Counted from the first letter of the stretch, positions 36,157 to 48,407 are shown. The stretch: 64,000 nucleotides of DNA from Heterotrichella gracilis (GCA_032358255.1 JAULBX010028049.1:62001-126000); one strand, 5' to 3'. Program-made: numbers and translations. The notes: generated by a model from the letters alone, not told the origin.

Positions 36157-39100
36157 CTACCCCGTGATTGTCTCCTGGGTGATGAGGCTGTGCTGGTTGT
36201 CGTCCTTGGTGATGCGCCACATGTGCTCACCGTACTCGCGCGTGCCTATCATGTTGGCGAACCTGCAACACACACGGGCGGAGGGTAAGGGTGGTGGTGG
36301 CAATACTGGTGATTTAATAACGAGGGCAGTGATAATGATGATGTTGGGCGACGGCCACCACAACATGCACACAGATGATAATGGATTGTCACAAGCCTTT
36401 GGAGAGCAAAGCAGCCTATTCCATACATTGCATATGTTTCAGAATACATTCGCTGGAACGCATCTATGCAAGCTTCAGGAATGAAGATCAGGGACGTTAA
36501 TAAAAGCAAAGACATGCAATCACCAAGCCTGTTCCCAGTTGGTCGAGCCATCGTCATGCAACCCCCCTACGCCCCAAAACCTCCAGACATTCCTCCACCC
36601 GCCACTACTGCTCATCGTGCGTGATGACCACCAGCTTTCCCATGCAGTGTGGTGCGATATTTCAAAAGTGAAAAACAGGGACAATAATAACCACAAGCAA
36701 CAACAATTTTCTACTCACTGCTCGTCGTGCGTGATGACCACCAGCTGGAAGTTCTCCTGCTCCCTGCGCGCCTCCATGATGTGGCGCAGCGCCTCCGCCA
36801 GGCTGGCGCTGTTGGCTGAGTCCAGGTTGGTGGTGGGCTCGTCAAGCGCAAGGATGCCGCAGCTGAGGCAGAAGGTTTCAGCTAGCGCCAGGCGGATGAT
36901 GAGGGAGGCCAGGACCTGGGGATGGGAATGGGGATGGTGGCTGGGGATGGGGTGGGACTAGCCAGATTGTGCGTGTTGTCAGGGATAATAATATAATGAT
37001 AAAACAAGGGTAATAAGATGATCATCTTATTTTCGATAAAAGGAGTCATATTTCATCTGGTTACCCTTGGGGTGGTTTGGGATCGAGGGACGAGCAGCAG
37101 CGCATGTGCAGAGATGTTGCAAAACTCTCCGGCAGAACGAGTTTTCCATCATGGGAGTCATATTTTTTATTTTTAGTCTACCTCGCCAAAAACATCCCGC
37201 CCTTCCATCCCAACGCCACCCCTTTGCGTTCCACCGCCCACCCACCTTCTGCCCCGCGCTGCACCGCCCCCTCATTTCCAGCTCCGCTCCCCCGTTGAAC
37301 ATCACCACGCGATAGTTGTAGGACCTCGCCCCGTCAGCGTCCGCCTTGATTTGTATGTAGTCAATGTCCTGGTTGCGGTAGGTCTTCTGCCACAGCTCCT
37401 TGATGATCTTGTTGATGTCGGTCATCTTGGAGGTGTGGAAGGCAAGCAGGGCCTTCTCAAGCGCCTAGATGGAGGGGGCTTGGGGTTAGGGTTCAGAGGG
37501 TTTTGCTGTGGTGGAAGAGCACATGAAACCCACATGCCGGGGTGAAGGTGTAGGGCTTTTTGTGAGGGATTAGGGTATGTCTTCTGCCACAGCTCGGTGA
37601 TGATCTTTTGATGTCGGTCATCTTGGAGGTGTGGAAGGCAAGCAGGGCCTTCTCGAGCGCCTGGAAGCGGGATGGGTGGGAGGGTAGGGTTTAGCGCTGG
37701 TGCCATGGTGCGCACCCCAGCACATATACGTAGGGACTAGATTTCCCGCGGCCAATGTGAAGAGCCCAGGAGACACAGCCGTTTGAAAGGGAAGCAGTGC
37801 CCTTCCACAGGCCCATGCCCCAGGTCCACCACCTCCAAACCCACCTTGCCACACATTTCCAACTCACCCCCAACCGTCTCAACCCCCGAACCTCCACCCT
37901 AAATCCTAAAACACCTCCTCTCCCACCTTGTGGTACTTGTCCAAATCGCTGTTGGCCATCTCGGTTGTCTTCAGCTCGATGAGCTGGCGCCGGTAGCGGT
38001 CATCGATGCCGGCGTACTGCGGCGCCGCGCCCTCCCGCTGCGCGCGCTCCACCGCCTGCTGGATGGTGCCCAGGGATCCCCGCATCATGTCGCGGCGCTG
38101 GCGCTGCTCCGCCTGTGCCTCCTGGGCCTCGCGGTGGCGCTTGGTGAGGGCGTCGGGGTCGCCAACCTGTGGAGGGTTTAGTGTAAGGGTTTAGGGTTTA
38201 AGGGTTTAGGGTGGGGGTGTCGGGGTCGCCAACCTGGGGTGCAGGGTGGAATTCCATGACTGAAAATTATTTTTAATCTTTTTTGGAGTGGGCTTTAAAT
38301 TTATTTATCCACTTTATAATTGGGTCAGCAGCCATGCCCCACACCCTACCAAGCACCCTCCGCTACCTCCACACGTGCCCTGCATGCCCCCCGCCAACGC
38401 TCCGCTCTTCACCCTCCACCACCGCATCACACCCCCACCCCACCCGCACCCACACACCCCACCCGTGCAACAACACAACCCCACCTGCGCAATGGCTGTT
38501 CCCACCGCATCCATGCGCTGCGCCGCCTGCTCCTCCAGCTGCTTGCTGCGCTTGTAGGCCAGCATGTCCATGATCTGGCGCTTGTTGCTCTCGTGGTCGC
38601 GCTGGCGGGCCTCCATGGCAGACTGCTGGCTGTCAAGGTCCTGCAAGGTTGGGGGTGGTTTCAGAAACGTGATGCACCTGATAATTCCATTTATTTTCGT
38701 TTTCAATTTTTCTTTCTTTCTTGGTCTCCGTGTCAGGCTGCTGGCTATCAAGATCCTGTGGGTGGGGCTATTTTAACAAAAGCGCTGCACCTGATTTATT
38801 CATTGTAATTTCCTTTATTGGGTCGCCATGTCAAACTGCTGGCTGTCAAGGTCCTACAAGGGCGGGGTGCTTTTTTCAAAGCGCAAAAGCGCTGCACCTG
38901 ATGAAATCATTTCCATTTCATTCATCGGGTCTCCATGCCAGAATACCTGCGGCTGTGTGTGCCTGTGCAGCTGCTGGGCCATGCCCCACCCCACCCCATC
39001 CCCCACCTTGACCGCCGCCTCTGCCGCCTCCTGCCGTGCCCGCAGCTCCTCCAGCCCCCGGGTCACCCGCGCAAGCAGCCCCGCCTTGCCAGCAGTCACG

Positions 39101-42100
39101 TACTCATCCACCAGCGCCCCCTTGGACTCAAGCTGCAGCGCAAGGTTGTGCAGGTCGCGCAGCTGGCCCTCGGCGGCGGTCTCCTTCTCGCGGGCAGCTG
39201 CACGCTTGGCGTCGCGCTCCCTGCGCGCAATACCAGAATTGTGAATCGGGGGTTTGCAGGGATGCAGGGCAGATGCGCAAGCACCCGCTGGGCATGCCAA
39301 GTACTGCTTTGACACATCCGCGCCCAGGACATGTGCTGGTAAAGGACGGGTGGCGTACAAGGCGGGGGTAGGGTTCAGGGTTTCAGGTAGGGTGCATGCC
39401 CCTTACTCCATGTACTGCTGCTTCTTGCGCTCCAGTGGCTGCTGGTCGCTGGCTGCCTGCTGGATCTGGCGCTGAAGCTGCTCGCTCTGGGAATCGATGT
39501 CGGTCACCTGGAATGGGGGAAACGGCGGTGTAAGGGTTCGTGTTTTTGGATTTAGGGTTTGGGGTTGAGTGGCAGGATGTTGGCCCCCCCGACTGCTCAG
39601 AATTATGCAAGTTGCCATGGGGAGGACCACAGAGAAAAGATAATTCCTCAGGCCTGAAGCAGCCCCCCCCTTCCCCTCGGCCCGCACCCCCCACCCCCCA
39701 CCTGTGCCTGCAGCTGCGCCCGCCTGTCCGCCTGCGCCTGCGCCTTCATCTTCTCCTCGCGCACCTTGTGCCACTCGGTGGTGGCAGCAGACACATCATC
39801 CCTGGGAGCGGAGGTTGAGTAGAATTTTGAGTGTAGTAGGGGGTAAATATAACAAAACAACGAAAATCATGTAGTTTTGGAAATCCAACGGTCAGTACAT
39901 ACACTGCTGCGGCAGACACCCATCATTTCTCAGAGTGTGATATAAATTGCCAGTCACCTCCAATCCATGCACATCTGGGCCCCGCTGGTGGCTCGCCCGG
40001 CGTGAGCTGGTGGTCACGCACCCCCAGCCCCCAGCCCCACAACACCAAGGGTACTACCATAATGAAAAGATCCTATTATTATCTTAATACCCATGACAAC
40101 ACCGCCCCCGCACCTCATGCGCGCCTGGCGCCGCGCCGTGTCCTCCTTTGCCCGCTCACACTTTGCCCGCTCCGCCTCCAGCTCGTCCATGTCAGCGTCC
40201 ACGTCAGCAACCGTGCGCATGGAGCCCCCCCCGCTGGCCTGAGCCTGCAGCGCCTCCAGCTCAGCGCTGCGCTCCCTCACCTCCTTGTGGAGCCGGTCCA
40301 CGGGCCAGGCAACCTCCTGGAGCACCTTGCGGCCCTCCTGCAGGGGTTTACGGTGTAGGATTAAGATGGTAGGTGTTAAGGGTGTAGGGCAAAGGGTTAG
40401 GGTTTCATGTGAAGGGTCCACGGGTGGGGCAATCTGCTGGACCCTCTTGTTGCCCCTCTGCACGACTTGGGGTCCATAATTTGGGTTTCAGACTAAAGTT
40501 CCAAACATAGGGTTTAGGGTTTAGGTGCCAGAGTCCATGCGGACTACGATAGCTGCCATCACCTCTGCATCACCGCCACCAGCCACCCGCCATGCCACCA
40601 CATACCCATATTCTCCCTCCCACCCCTTCCACCCCCCACCTGCAGGTCGCGCTCCAGCACCACCACCACCCCCTGCACCTCCTCCACCCGCGCCTGCGCC
40701 GCAGCCACCTGGCGCTCCAGCGCCTCCGCCCGTCGCCGCAGCGCAGGGATTTCCTTGGTCCCCAGGGACTCGAATCGCATCCACGCGGGGTGCAGCTGGC
40801 GCAGGGCGGCTGCCCTGGCCTCGATTGCCGTGAGCTCGTTTTCCATCATGGCTTTGTGCGCGGGTATGCTGTCCATGGTGGCTTTCTGGGGGCCGGGGAA
40901 ACGGTGGGGGTTGAGCGTGCACGTGTGAGTGTGTGTGTGTGGGTGTTGGTATAGTGTGGTGCTTCGCTTAAAGGGCTGCATACCATTGCAAATAATTGCC
41001 TCTGCCATAACATGCCCACATGCTGTGTCCCATTCCGTGCACCCCATACAGTATGCCCTAAACCCTAGATTCTATACTATTCTATACTAGACATCCCACC
41101 TGGTCCTTCACAAATGCTGCCGGCTTAGAACCAGACAGCAGCTGCTTCCTGCACTCTAATCCTTAAACCATCATTTCTAAACCCTAATGCATGTACCTAA
41201 CTAACTAACTAAACCCTAGCCCAATACCCACCTGGTTCTCCATGTATACCGCCAGCTCCTCATCCAACATCAGCGACCCCCTGCACACCAATCCCTTCGC
41301 CCTTAACCCTAGACTCCAAACCCTAAATCTTATATTATAAACCCTAAAGCCCTACCTGGTTTTCCACGAACGCCGCCAGCTCATCGTCCGACAGCAGCGG
41401 CTTCCTGCACCCCATAACCTTCGGCCTAAACCCTAAACCCTAGATTCTGCACCCCAAACCCTACCTGGTTCTCCACAAACGCCGCCAGCTCCTCATCGGA
41501 CAGCAGCGGCTTCCTGCACGTGGGGCAGCTGTGCTCCTGCTGCGCGTGCGCGATGAAGTGCTGGATGCTTGATGCCAGCGCCACCACGCGCTGCAGCTTC
41601 ACGGATTGCTGCTGGCGCTGCTCCTCCTTGCGCTCGATGAAGGAGGGCAGTTGGGACTCATCGGAGGTTGCGTCCGCCTGGGACATTGGAAAGTGGGCAC
41701 AGATGGTCAGAATCAGAGGGGTTGGTGAGGGGAATTCAGTACCGATGATCAGGCTTCATCCCTGTAATTCAGGCGCCATGTGCAATCCGTCATTCGTTAT
41801 GAGGCATCACTGGTGTCGCATCATGAATGGTATGTCCACTGGGTTGCCACAGGCACCACCTGATGGTATGTCCACTAGGTTGCCACAGGCACCACATGAT
41901 GCGCACGATAAACTCACATCCCCAGCCAGCGCCTGCGCCATCCCCGCGCGCAGCTGCTGCCGCAGCCCCTCCACCTCCTGCTGCTGGGAGTGCAGCTGCG
42001 TGCGCAGTGCACCCAGCGTTCCCTCTGAGGTGGAAGCCTGGTTCAGAAGCTCCCTCAGCTCCCCCCCCTTGGCCTCAGCCTCGGCCCTCTTGGCCTCGAC

Positions 42101-45100
42101 TGCAGCCTCCACCGCCTCCCGCAGGCGCTCGGTGGGGGGCAGGTCTGCGCGTGAGGAGTTAGGTTTTAGGGTTTTGAAGGACTTGGATGGTTTGTACGCA
42201 GGAGTTTGATGTACCCAGTGAGGGCAAGTCTTAAATCGATTGGGGCTTTATGTTGTAAAGCTAACAGTGTGTGGGCGTCAAAGAGTGCAGGGTACCCCCC
42301 CACCCACACCCCCGAGCCCACCTTTCCCCCTTGTGTTGAGCAGCATGTCCAGCTTAGCCCTCCTGCCCTGCAGCATGCTGTTGATCTGCTCCTGCTTGAC
42401 CAGCACCTCCTGGCGCTTGATGCGCATGCGGGTGGCGCCCTCACCAGCAACCATCAGCTTGTCGCGCTCCTGGATATAGGTGGTGTGTGGTGTGTGTATG
42501 TGGATGGGTGGATGTGTGGTGCATTGCGATAGGTGGTGTGCAATAGACATCCCAAAATGTGACTGATTATGTTTGGCAATTACCTAAGAATATGTTGAAA
42601 GTTCCACTTCATTGTAGGACACAAGGCTGGTATAATTCAGGCAGTGCAGCAGTTACATTTTTGTCTGTAGGGCCAAATTAGGGGCCGCGTCTGCCTCTGC
42701 GGGTCGTCTAGGAACAAGCATTTATTTCCTTTGTCATTTTCTCTTTACTGTTTATTTACTTATTGAGTTCATTCCACGGCCCTCACCTGCCTGAGCGCCG
42801 AGATCTGGCGCTGCAGGTCGTCCAGCTTGGCCACGTTTTGCTGCGTGCCAAGCTCCAGGTTGGCGCCCTGCAGCGCCTGCTGCTTGGCCGCCAGCTGGCT
42901 CTGCGCATACTGCTCGCGCTCAGCGATGTCCTCCATCACGGCAGCACTCACCACGCACCCCTCCATCTGCAGGGGGGGAAGGGGGGGGGGGGGTGAATGG
43001 GGAGGGAAGAGAAGCGGTTGGTTTGCAGAGTTGAGTGTCGTCCATGAGGGCAGCGCTCACCACGCAACCCTCCGTCTGCAGGGGGGAAGGGGGGAGGTGT
43101 GAATGGGGAGGAAGTGGAGCTGATTTGGCTACAGTGGGTTGGCCTGTGGCATGGGGTGCTGTGGTTGGGTGCAGGTGGCCTGTACAAAATCTTAAACCAA
43201 ATTTTGGAACCCTCCCGCGCCTGCAGCTGGTCCCCCTGTATGCGCACATCCACCACCTGCAACCAAACCCTACACCCTACACCCATCTGCGATTAAAACC
43301 CTACACCCACCACTTTCCTGCGCCTGCAGCTGCGCCAGTCGCGCCTCGTTGCGCTGCAGCTGGTCCCTCTTCATTCGCACGCCCTCAACCTGACCCGACA
43401 GCTCAGCGCCAGCCTGGTCAACCAGGCGCCCCAGGTCGTCATCCTGCTGCCTGCGGGCACACACAAATTGCGCGTTTGAGAAATTCTGTTTTGGAAAACA
43501 GAGAATAGCAAAATTGTACTTTAGTGCACCCAACTTGGAGATCCCGTGAAGGCCATAAACCCTACACCACGCAAGAAAACCCTAACCCCGGACCGCACCT
43601 GTTGCTGGCCTTGAGGTTCTCCAGTGCCCTCTGAGTGGAGCTGACACGCTCCGCAAATGCCGTCCCAAATGTTGCAACAGTCTCCGGGGCCAGAGCGCCG
43701 GTTGCTGCAGAGGCACAAAATCAAAACTTGATGTTGCAATTTGGAATCTGCACATGATACAGGATGGATGTCGTCAACAATGAGCGTCACCCGGATCATT
43801 CTCCACAAGGATCCAATATGCCATTCTATTGAATGCGAGCCCTGGCATGCACCAGCTTTGGTGATACACAAGGCCGTCTAGACTATGCAACACACACATC
43901 GCGAGGTTGTGCGGCACGCCAGGCAGTGGTTCCCCACCTTCAATGGGCATCACCCCCGTCTGCGCTGCCACGCTCCTGATGAACCTGTCCCTCTCTGCTA
44001 CATTCCTTGCATGGGCATCGGCCTCCGCAGTCAGCTGGCCCTGCGCCTTGATGTCCTGAAGCAGCAGAAAGATGCCAGTTATCGCATGCCCCAAACTGAC
44101 GTTTCCCCCAACCGGCCGATTGCATGTTGATAGCTTGGGACCAATACAAATGCAAATTCTGCCACTGCCATGGCATTGGCCAAGCACATTCCTGCATGCA
44201 TCAGCTGACCCTGTGCCGCGTTGTCCCAAATCAACAGGAGCAGTCGTGTCCCTTAAGCGCATGCACGCCCAATCGCCAAAATGTCCCCAAATCTTGTAAT
44301 GCATTGTAATCCTCGTTATTTTCGTGCTACACATGTCCTCTAATTCGCATCAGCCATGTGTCCTCACCCGTGTGAACTGCTCCTTGATGGCCTCTATCTC
44401 CAGGCGCTTGGTGTTGCTGTCCCTGGCCAGGCGCCTGATCTCCCCCGACAGCTGGGCCATCTGGGGGTCAAGCTCAGTCTGCCACTTCTCAAGGTCTTCA
44501 ATGGACACATCCATGTCGTCCGCGCCCCATTGGCTCTGCGATGTTCCCCAGCGGCGCGTAAAAAATAGGTTAAAAAAAAAACATACACTTTAAGTAAACC
44601 CGCGAGCCTTGGCTGGGGCTGCTATGGTGTAGGGTTGCTCATAAGGGCAGGGGAAATAATTATATTCACATAACCCTTAACCGTCTCTATGAGCAGGACC
44701 AGGACAGCATCTCATAAAGACAGCATCTACACACCATGGTAACCGAATCATAATAATTATGAGCCTTTCATAAGGAGTATGTGTGCAGAAAATGTGATGA
44801 CCCTCAAGGCCTTACCGTGAGCCTCACATACGCCTCTGCATTGTGCTTGGCCAGCACCTGGTGCCTGGTCTTCAGATCCTTCATCTCATCGGCAAGGTCA
44901 GCAAGCTTGTTCAGGGTCTCATTCAAATCGGCGATGGTTTGCTGGTACTCCTGAACACCCAGAGCAGCTGCCTCTGAGCTTTCCAGGCATGAGTTTAGCT
45001 TGTGCAAGGTCATTTTGTCCACAATTTCCAGTGTTTTTACATCTCATGATGTGGTGCAGTTGCACCAAGTATTATAAGATAGTAAATAATAAGAATACTC

Positions 45101-46885
45101 CCAACATATGTTAATCATCTTATTACCCTTGGTGGTACAGCTTGCACCAGGAACACGCAGCACCCACCCTGATCTTGCTTTCCAGCTGCTGGATCTGCAC
45201 CGACATGCTCCTTGACTTCTCCTGGCCCTCCTCCATCTCGGTCTTCAGCCGCTGGTGGTTGTCCTTGTGCGTCTTGAGGTGCTCAAGCTTGAGCTTGAAC
45301 TCCTTCACCTCTTGCGTCTTCTCACTCTTCAGCTTGCGCAGCGCTTCCAAGGCCTGCGCAACCGAGAAGTACATGGTCAGCCGCCGATAGGCCATGTTCA
45401 ATGGGAGGGGCTCCATGGGAATGAAATAGAATGGGATTACCTCATACCGCCCATTCCACACTGGGATATAATTCTGTTCAAAGGGAGGGACTTCATGGGA
45501 ACTTTAATGGTATGGCCAGAAGTTGCTGCGGCGGACACCCATCATTTGTACTGTTATGGGCCATACCTTATGGCAGGAAATCAAATCAACCATCCCATGG
45601 AGATGCAATCCTGTAAATTGGCCACTGGCAGATACCTTGGTGTATAAGGATATAGGATTCGGCACGCGCCTATGCTTCAGGGTCTTGGGTCTAGGATTAG
45701 CACCCACCTTTGTGTACTTTGTGGCTGCAAAGATGTCGTCAAACTTCTTTTTCAGCACTTGGCCTTCTGCCAGTGGCCAGTTGGAATCCTCTTGGTGGAC
45801 GAAGATCACATTCTCCAAGACAGCCTGAAGGTGCCATTGGCAGTGGGTTGATCAGAGCACTATTGTGGAGTACATCATGCTGTGCATGCTTTGCAAGGAA
45901 TGAACTCCTGAACGTTGATCCCCGAGTTGATCCCATTGACATGCAAAAAATTGTGTCCTTTCAGAAAGCCTGGAATGTCATGAGTATCAGTGATACGTCA
46001 ATCCATGAGCACGTCGATCCACCATCCCATGCTGTGCATGCTATGCATCAGCGGGGTCACTCCCATCAACGCCCATACCTTTGACACGCCCATCAGCGAC
46101 GGCACTATCCTGTCGATGTCTGCGCAGCGGTACGACAGCGCCTGCTTCTGGCCCGTCTCCCGGTTGAAGGTCTGCAGGGTTTGGTCCAGCGCCTTGAACT
46201 GCACGTTGGTCTTCTTCTGCGTGAGCTGCACCACCACACACCACCAACAGTTGGCACCACTGCTGGGTATGGACTACAATATGTATGCTATTGACTCATG
46301 CGCATATGTTGCTGGTGGGCAGGCAGAAAAGCAGATATACCTGGAAAGACCTGACTACCACGACTGGCTGGCCGGTTGCGGTTCTGAACCGCAGCTTGAT
46401 CTGCGCCTTGACCTCCGTCTCCCCCGCCACCTGCATACAGCATTGTATGAATTAGCATAAAATATGGGTAGTGCAAACTAGAGAGTGAAACAGCAAGGAT
46501 TGCAAGTTACGCACCTTGGGGTCATGGATGAAGTTTTGGCCAGAGCGGGTGTTGGGTGGGAGCTCCCCAGTGCAGGCTTGCTTCAGGCACTCGATGATGG
46601 TCTGCAGGTGGGGAATATGGTATCATTGGCATTGTGGGTATCGTGTCAAAAGAAGGTGAGAAGGGTGCACACAGCAGGCTGGGTGTGTACCGTTTTTCCC
46701 GCGCCATTGCTACCCACGATGAGTGTGAGCGGCTTGTAGAACTCTATGACGTTCTGGTTATCGGGGCTGAAGCTACGTATGCCCTTGATGAGCATCTGCA
46801 GTGGTGCAAGCGTTAGTCCCTGGAGAGTGGGCGGTGGACTCGACAGGAGGGAGCTGTCACCACATACCTTGTCGATCGTACACAT
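36157..46885 (-). CDS. RAD50: DNA double-strand-break repair ATPase RAD50
   Basis: RAD50 is the SMC-like ATPase of the MRE11-RAD50-NBS1 complex, acting in the nucleus in break sensing, tethering and end processing. Exon 1 is only six codons (46868-46885, MCTIDK). Exon 2 (46691-46795) carries MLIKGIRSF and Walker [10 protein letters not shown]. The next exons are phase-checked: 46515-46601 ([20 protein letters not shown]), 46341-46430, 46079-46225, 45708-45824 (with [15 protein letters not shown]), 45168-45353, 44816-44998, 44368-44535, 43938-44055, 43599-43704 and 43314-43450. Coiled coil continues to the zinc hook [15 protein letters not shown] (41465-41660). The returning coil runs to about 37500, then [27 protein letters not shown] and the signature/Walker B exon ([20 protein letters not shown], ending VVITHDEQ; 36720-36915). 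The last exon ends ITQETITG at 36157. All catalytic motifs are present. The gene carries the densest exon-edge echoes of the window. Confidence 0.96.
36604..36760. repeat. exon-edge echo of the RAD50 D-loop/H-loop exon
   Basis: TGCTCGTCGTGCGTGATGAC at about 36719 encodes the exon end VVITHDEQ. It recurs at about 36607 as TGCTCATCGTGCGTGATGAC followed by CACCAGCTTTCC. The second copy has lost the donor. Confidence 0.75.
37379..37675. repeat. 100-bp exon echo in RAD50, decayed
   Basis: The exon segment encoding [18 protein letters not shown] (37379-37478) recurs at about 37574-37673 with an intact CTTCCAG acceptor. A one-base deletion in the copy (TCTTTTGATG against TCTTGTTGATG) breaks its frame, so it cannot replace the exon. 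The spacer holds TTAGGG motifs. Confidence 0.8.
38616..38912. repeat. three-copy exon-plus-intron echo in RAD50
   Basis: GACTGCTGGCTGTCAAGGTC at about 38620 recurs near 38736 (GGCTGCTGGCTATCAAGATC) and near 38835 (AACTGCTGGCTGTCAAGGTC). The copied unit extends into the intron: each copy is followed about 40 bp later by GCACCTGATNNATTCAT-like sequence. Confidence 0.75.
40300..40462. repeat. exon-edge echo in RAD50 with TTAGGG spacer
   Basis: GTCCACGGGCCAGGCAACCT followed by CCTGGAGCACC (about 40295) recurs near 40417 as GTCCACGGGTGGGGCAATCT followed by GCTGGACCCTC. The spacer contains AAGGGTTAGGGTTTC. Confidence 0.65.
41100..41519. repeat. four-copy echo of the RAD50 zinc-hook exon edge
   Basis: The exon edge [17 protein letters not shown] (41465-41519) recurs at 41356-41410 ([16 protein letters not shown]), 41232-41286 ([16 protein letters not shown]) and 41100-41154 ([16 protein letters not shown]), minus strand. 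Every copy begins at a TGCAG, ends in CAG before a GT donor, and spans 49 bp between these. Divergence grows with distance from the exon. The spacers carry AACCCTAAACCCTAGA-like motifs. Because 49 is not a multiple of three, including one copy would shift the frame, so the copies should be skipped in RAD50 mRNA. Confidence 0.9.
41828..41899. repeat. 36-bp tandem duplication in a RAD50 intron
   Basis: GGTATGTCCACTGGGTTGCC followed by ACAGGCACCACCTGAT is present twice in direct tandem with two substitutions. Confidence 0.85.
42940..43092. repeat. exon-edge echo in RAD50 beside G-tracts
   Basis: GGCAGCACTCACCACGCACC followed by CCTCCATCTGCAGGGGGG (about 42943-42980) recurs as GGCAGCGCTCACCACGCAAC followed by CCTCCGTCTGCAGGGGGG (about 43050-43088). 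Both run into long G-tracts. Confidence 0.75.
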
Positions 46886-47406
46886 GGTTTCGTCGCCTTT
46901 GTGCACTGGCGCTCGTGCGATATTTGGCTCAAACGGTTACACCGTCCAGGTATTAAATACGGGATGAAAGCTACATCTGAACGCCACCCGCTCCGAACAC
47001 GCATGCTTGCAATTGCATGCAAACTTCATATGCATGCATACAAGCGAGCCACTATTATGTTTCAAGATGCGGGGTACGACGCAGATGGCTCATACCAGTG
47101 AACCCACCAAATCTTCTGTAAACGGTTAACAGTCTCTATGCTCAAATTTAATAGGCTGTGTTGGGTGCGTTTGCGTTTATACTTCAAAGTCCTTCACTCG
47201 TAAAAGGTAGGAAAGTTTGAAACGAGGACAGTCAGACCTGCATGCATACAGTAAACCAATAAACCGGCTTAACAGGCTCGAACCCAGTTTGAATCAACTC
47301 CCAAATCGAGCACCCTTGCAACAAAGCTGACCAATATAATATGTGCTTTCACCTACGGCATGCAGCTTTCTTGACTGAATCGATTTGAGATGGCCTCCGG
47401 ACCACC
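46886..47406. promoter_or_regulatory. 521-bp bidirectional promoter region, RAD50/REV7
   Basis: RAD50 starts leftward at 46885 and REV7 rightward at 47407, so this short stretch must serve both genes. It contains a cluster of GCATGC/ATGCAT palindromes (about 47003-47040 and 47238-47247), including a near-symmetrical GCATGCTTGCAATTGCATGC at 47001-47020. No TATA box is evident. Coordinated expression of two break-tolerance genes is inferred from the arrangement. Confidence 0.6.
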
Positions 47407-48364
47407 ATGGCCAACACAAGGCACACCAACAGAATAGCATACACTGACGCATTTGCCGAGTTCCTCGAGGCTGCCGTCCACCAGCTGCTGTTTTCCCGGG
47501 GGTTGTACCACCAGGACCTGTTTGCCAGGACCCGGCTGTACAGCATTACAGTCAGGAAGTCCAGGCACCCAGAGCTCAACAGCTACGTGAACAGGACGAT
47601 CGACGGATTGAAGGTGTGAGAGAGGTACCTTCTGCCATCTTGTTGAGTAGGTTTTGCCATGTGATGTCCTGACCTGATCCACATGGATGTGCTGTCCTCC
47701 CAGGAGAGCATTCAAACGGGGCAGCTCCGGAAGCTGGTGGTGGCTGTGCTGGGCCCCAATGGGACACCAGTAGAACGTCATGTATTTGACTTCCACGTGA
47801 GTAACCTACACCGAGGCACCCCTTTGTCTGTTGACCAGTTACACCAGACTTCTTTCATGCACCAGCATTCCTTACATGGCCCCAACAACCACCTCGTCCT
47901 GCAGTTGGACTTCAGCAGGGATACAGACCCTGTTCAGCTCGAGGGCATTTTCAGAGGCTTCCTCCTGAAGCTTTCCCTGATCAAACCTCGTGGTGGGGAG
48001 CTGCCCAAAGGTATACTCACAGTACTTGGTTCAGCAACTGCCCACAGCATGGCCTGGTTCAACGTGGCCTGTTTGTGTTTCTGCCTGCCGCGCCAAATTG
48101 TACCAGCAATATTGTGATTTTGGTCATGTGACTGCCGACGACGTGTCACAAGAAGAACACTCCACTTCACCGCCATTTGTGACTGCTGCAGGGTGCACGT
48201 TCGAGTTCCTGGCGTACTGCTTATCACGGGAGAGCATCCCGCTGCAGAGCTGGGTGGAGGAGACCACGCAGCGGCACAAGCTTGAGATCCCCCTGCCAGA
48301 CATTACACCAGTGAAGGCGGATGAGATACCTGGCTTCCAAATGCAGCTGTACTCTGAGATTTAG
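47407..48364 (+). CDS. REV7: REV7/MAD2L2 HORMA-domain protein
   Basis: REV7 is the HORMA-domain accessory subunit of translesion polymerase zeta (with REV3). In animals it is also a shieldin component. Four phase-consistent exons (47407-47613, 47704-47796, 47905-48010, 48192-48364) give 192 aa, close to the 211 aa of human MAD2L2. The order of HORMA landmarks matches: N-terminal AFAEFLEAAVHQLLFSRGLY; SRHPELNSYVNRTIDGLK, which parallels the CHPELNQYIQ stretch of MAD2B; LRKLVVAVLGPNGTPVERHV; LEGIFRGFLLKLSLI; and GCTFEFLAYC before the C-terminal safety-belt segment. The gene is divergent from RAD50 and 43 bp upstream of VFL1. Exon 3 could start earlier in the intron (a second acceptor near 47842), but the chosen site keeps frame and family length. 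Confidence 0.9.
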
Positions 48365-48407
48365 TCCTCGCCAACTATTTCTTTTTTTCATGGCTTGAGA
48401 CCATGAG

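Noticed and set aside
41100-41519. CRISPR-like or satellite array
   Set aside because: The repeats are four diverged copies of a RAD50 exon edge with splice sites, not identical repeats with unique spacers.
43205-43260. Separate small RAD50 exon ([15 protein letters not shown])
   Set aside because: It resembles the adjoining exon ([14 protein letters not shown]) and lacks a good donor, so it is more likely another exon-edge echo; left unresolved.
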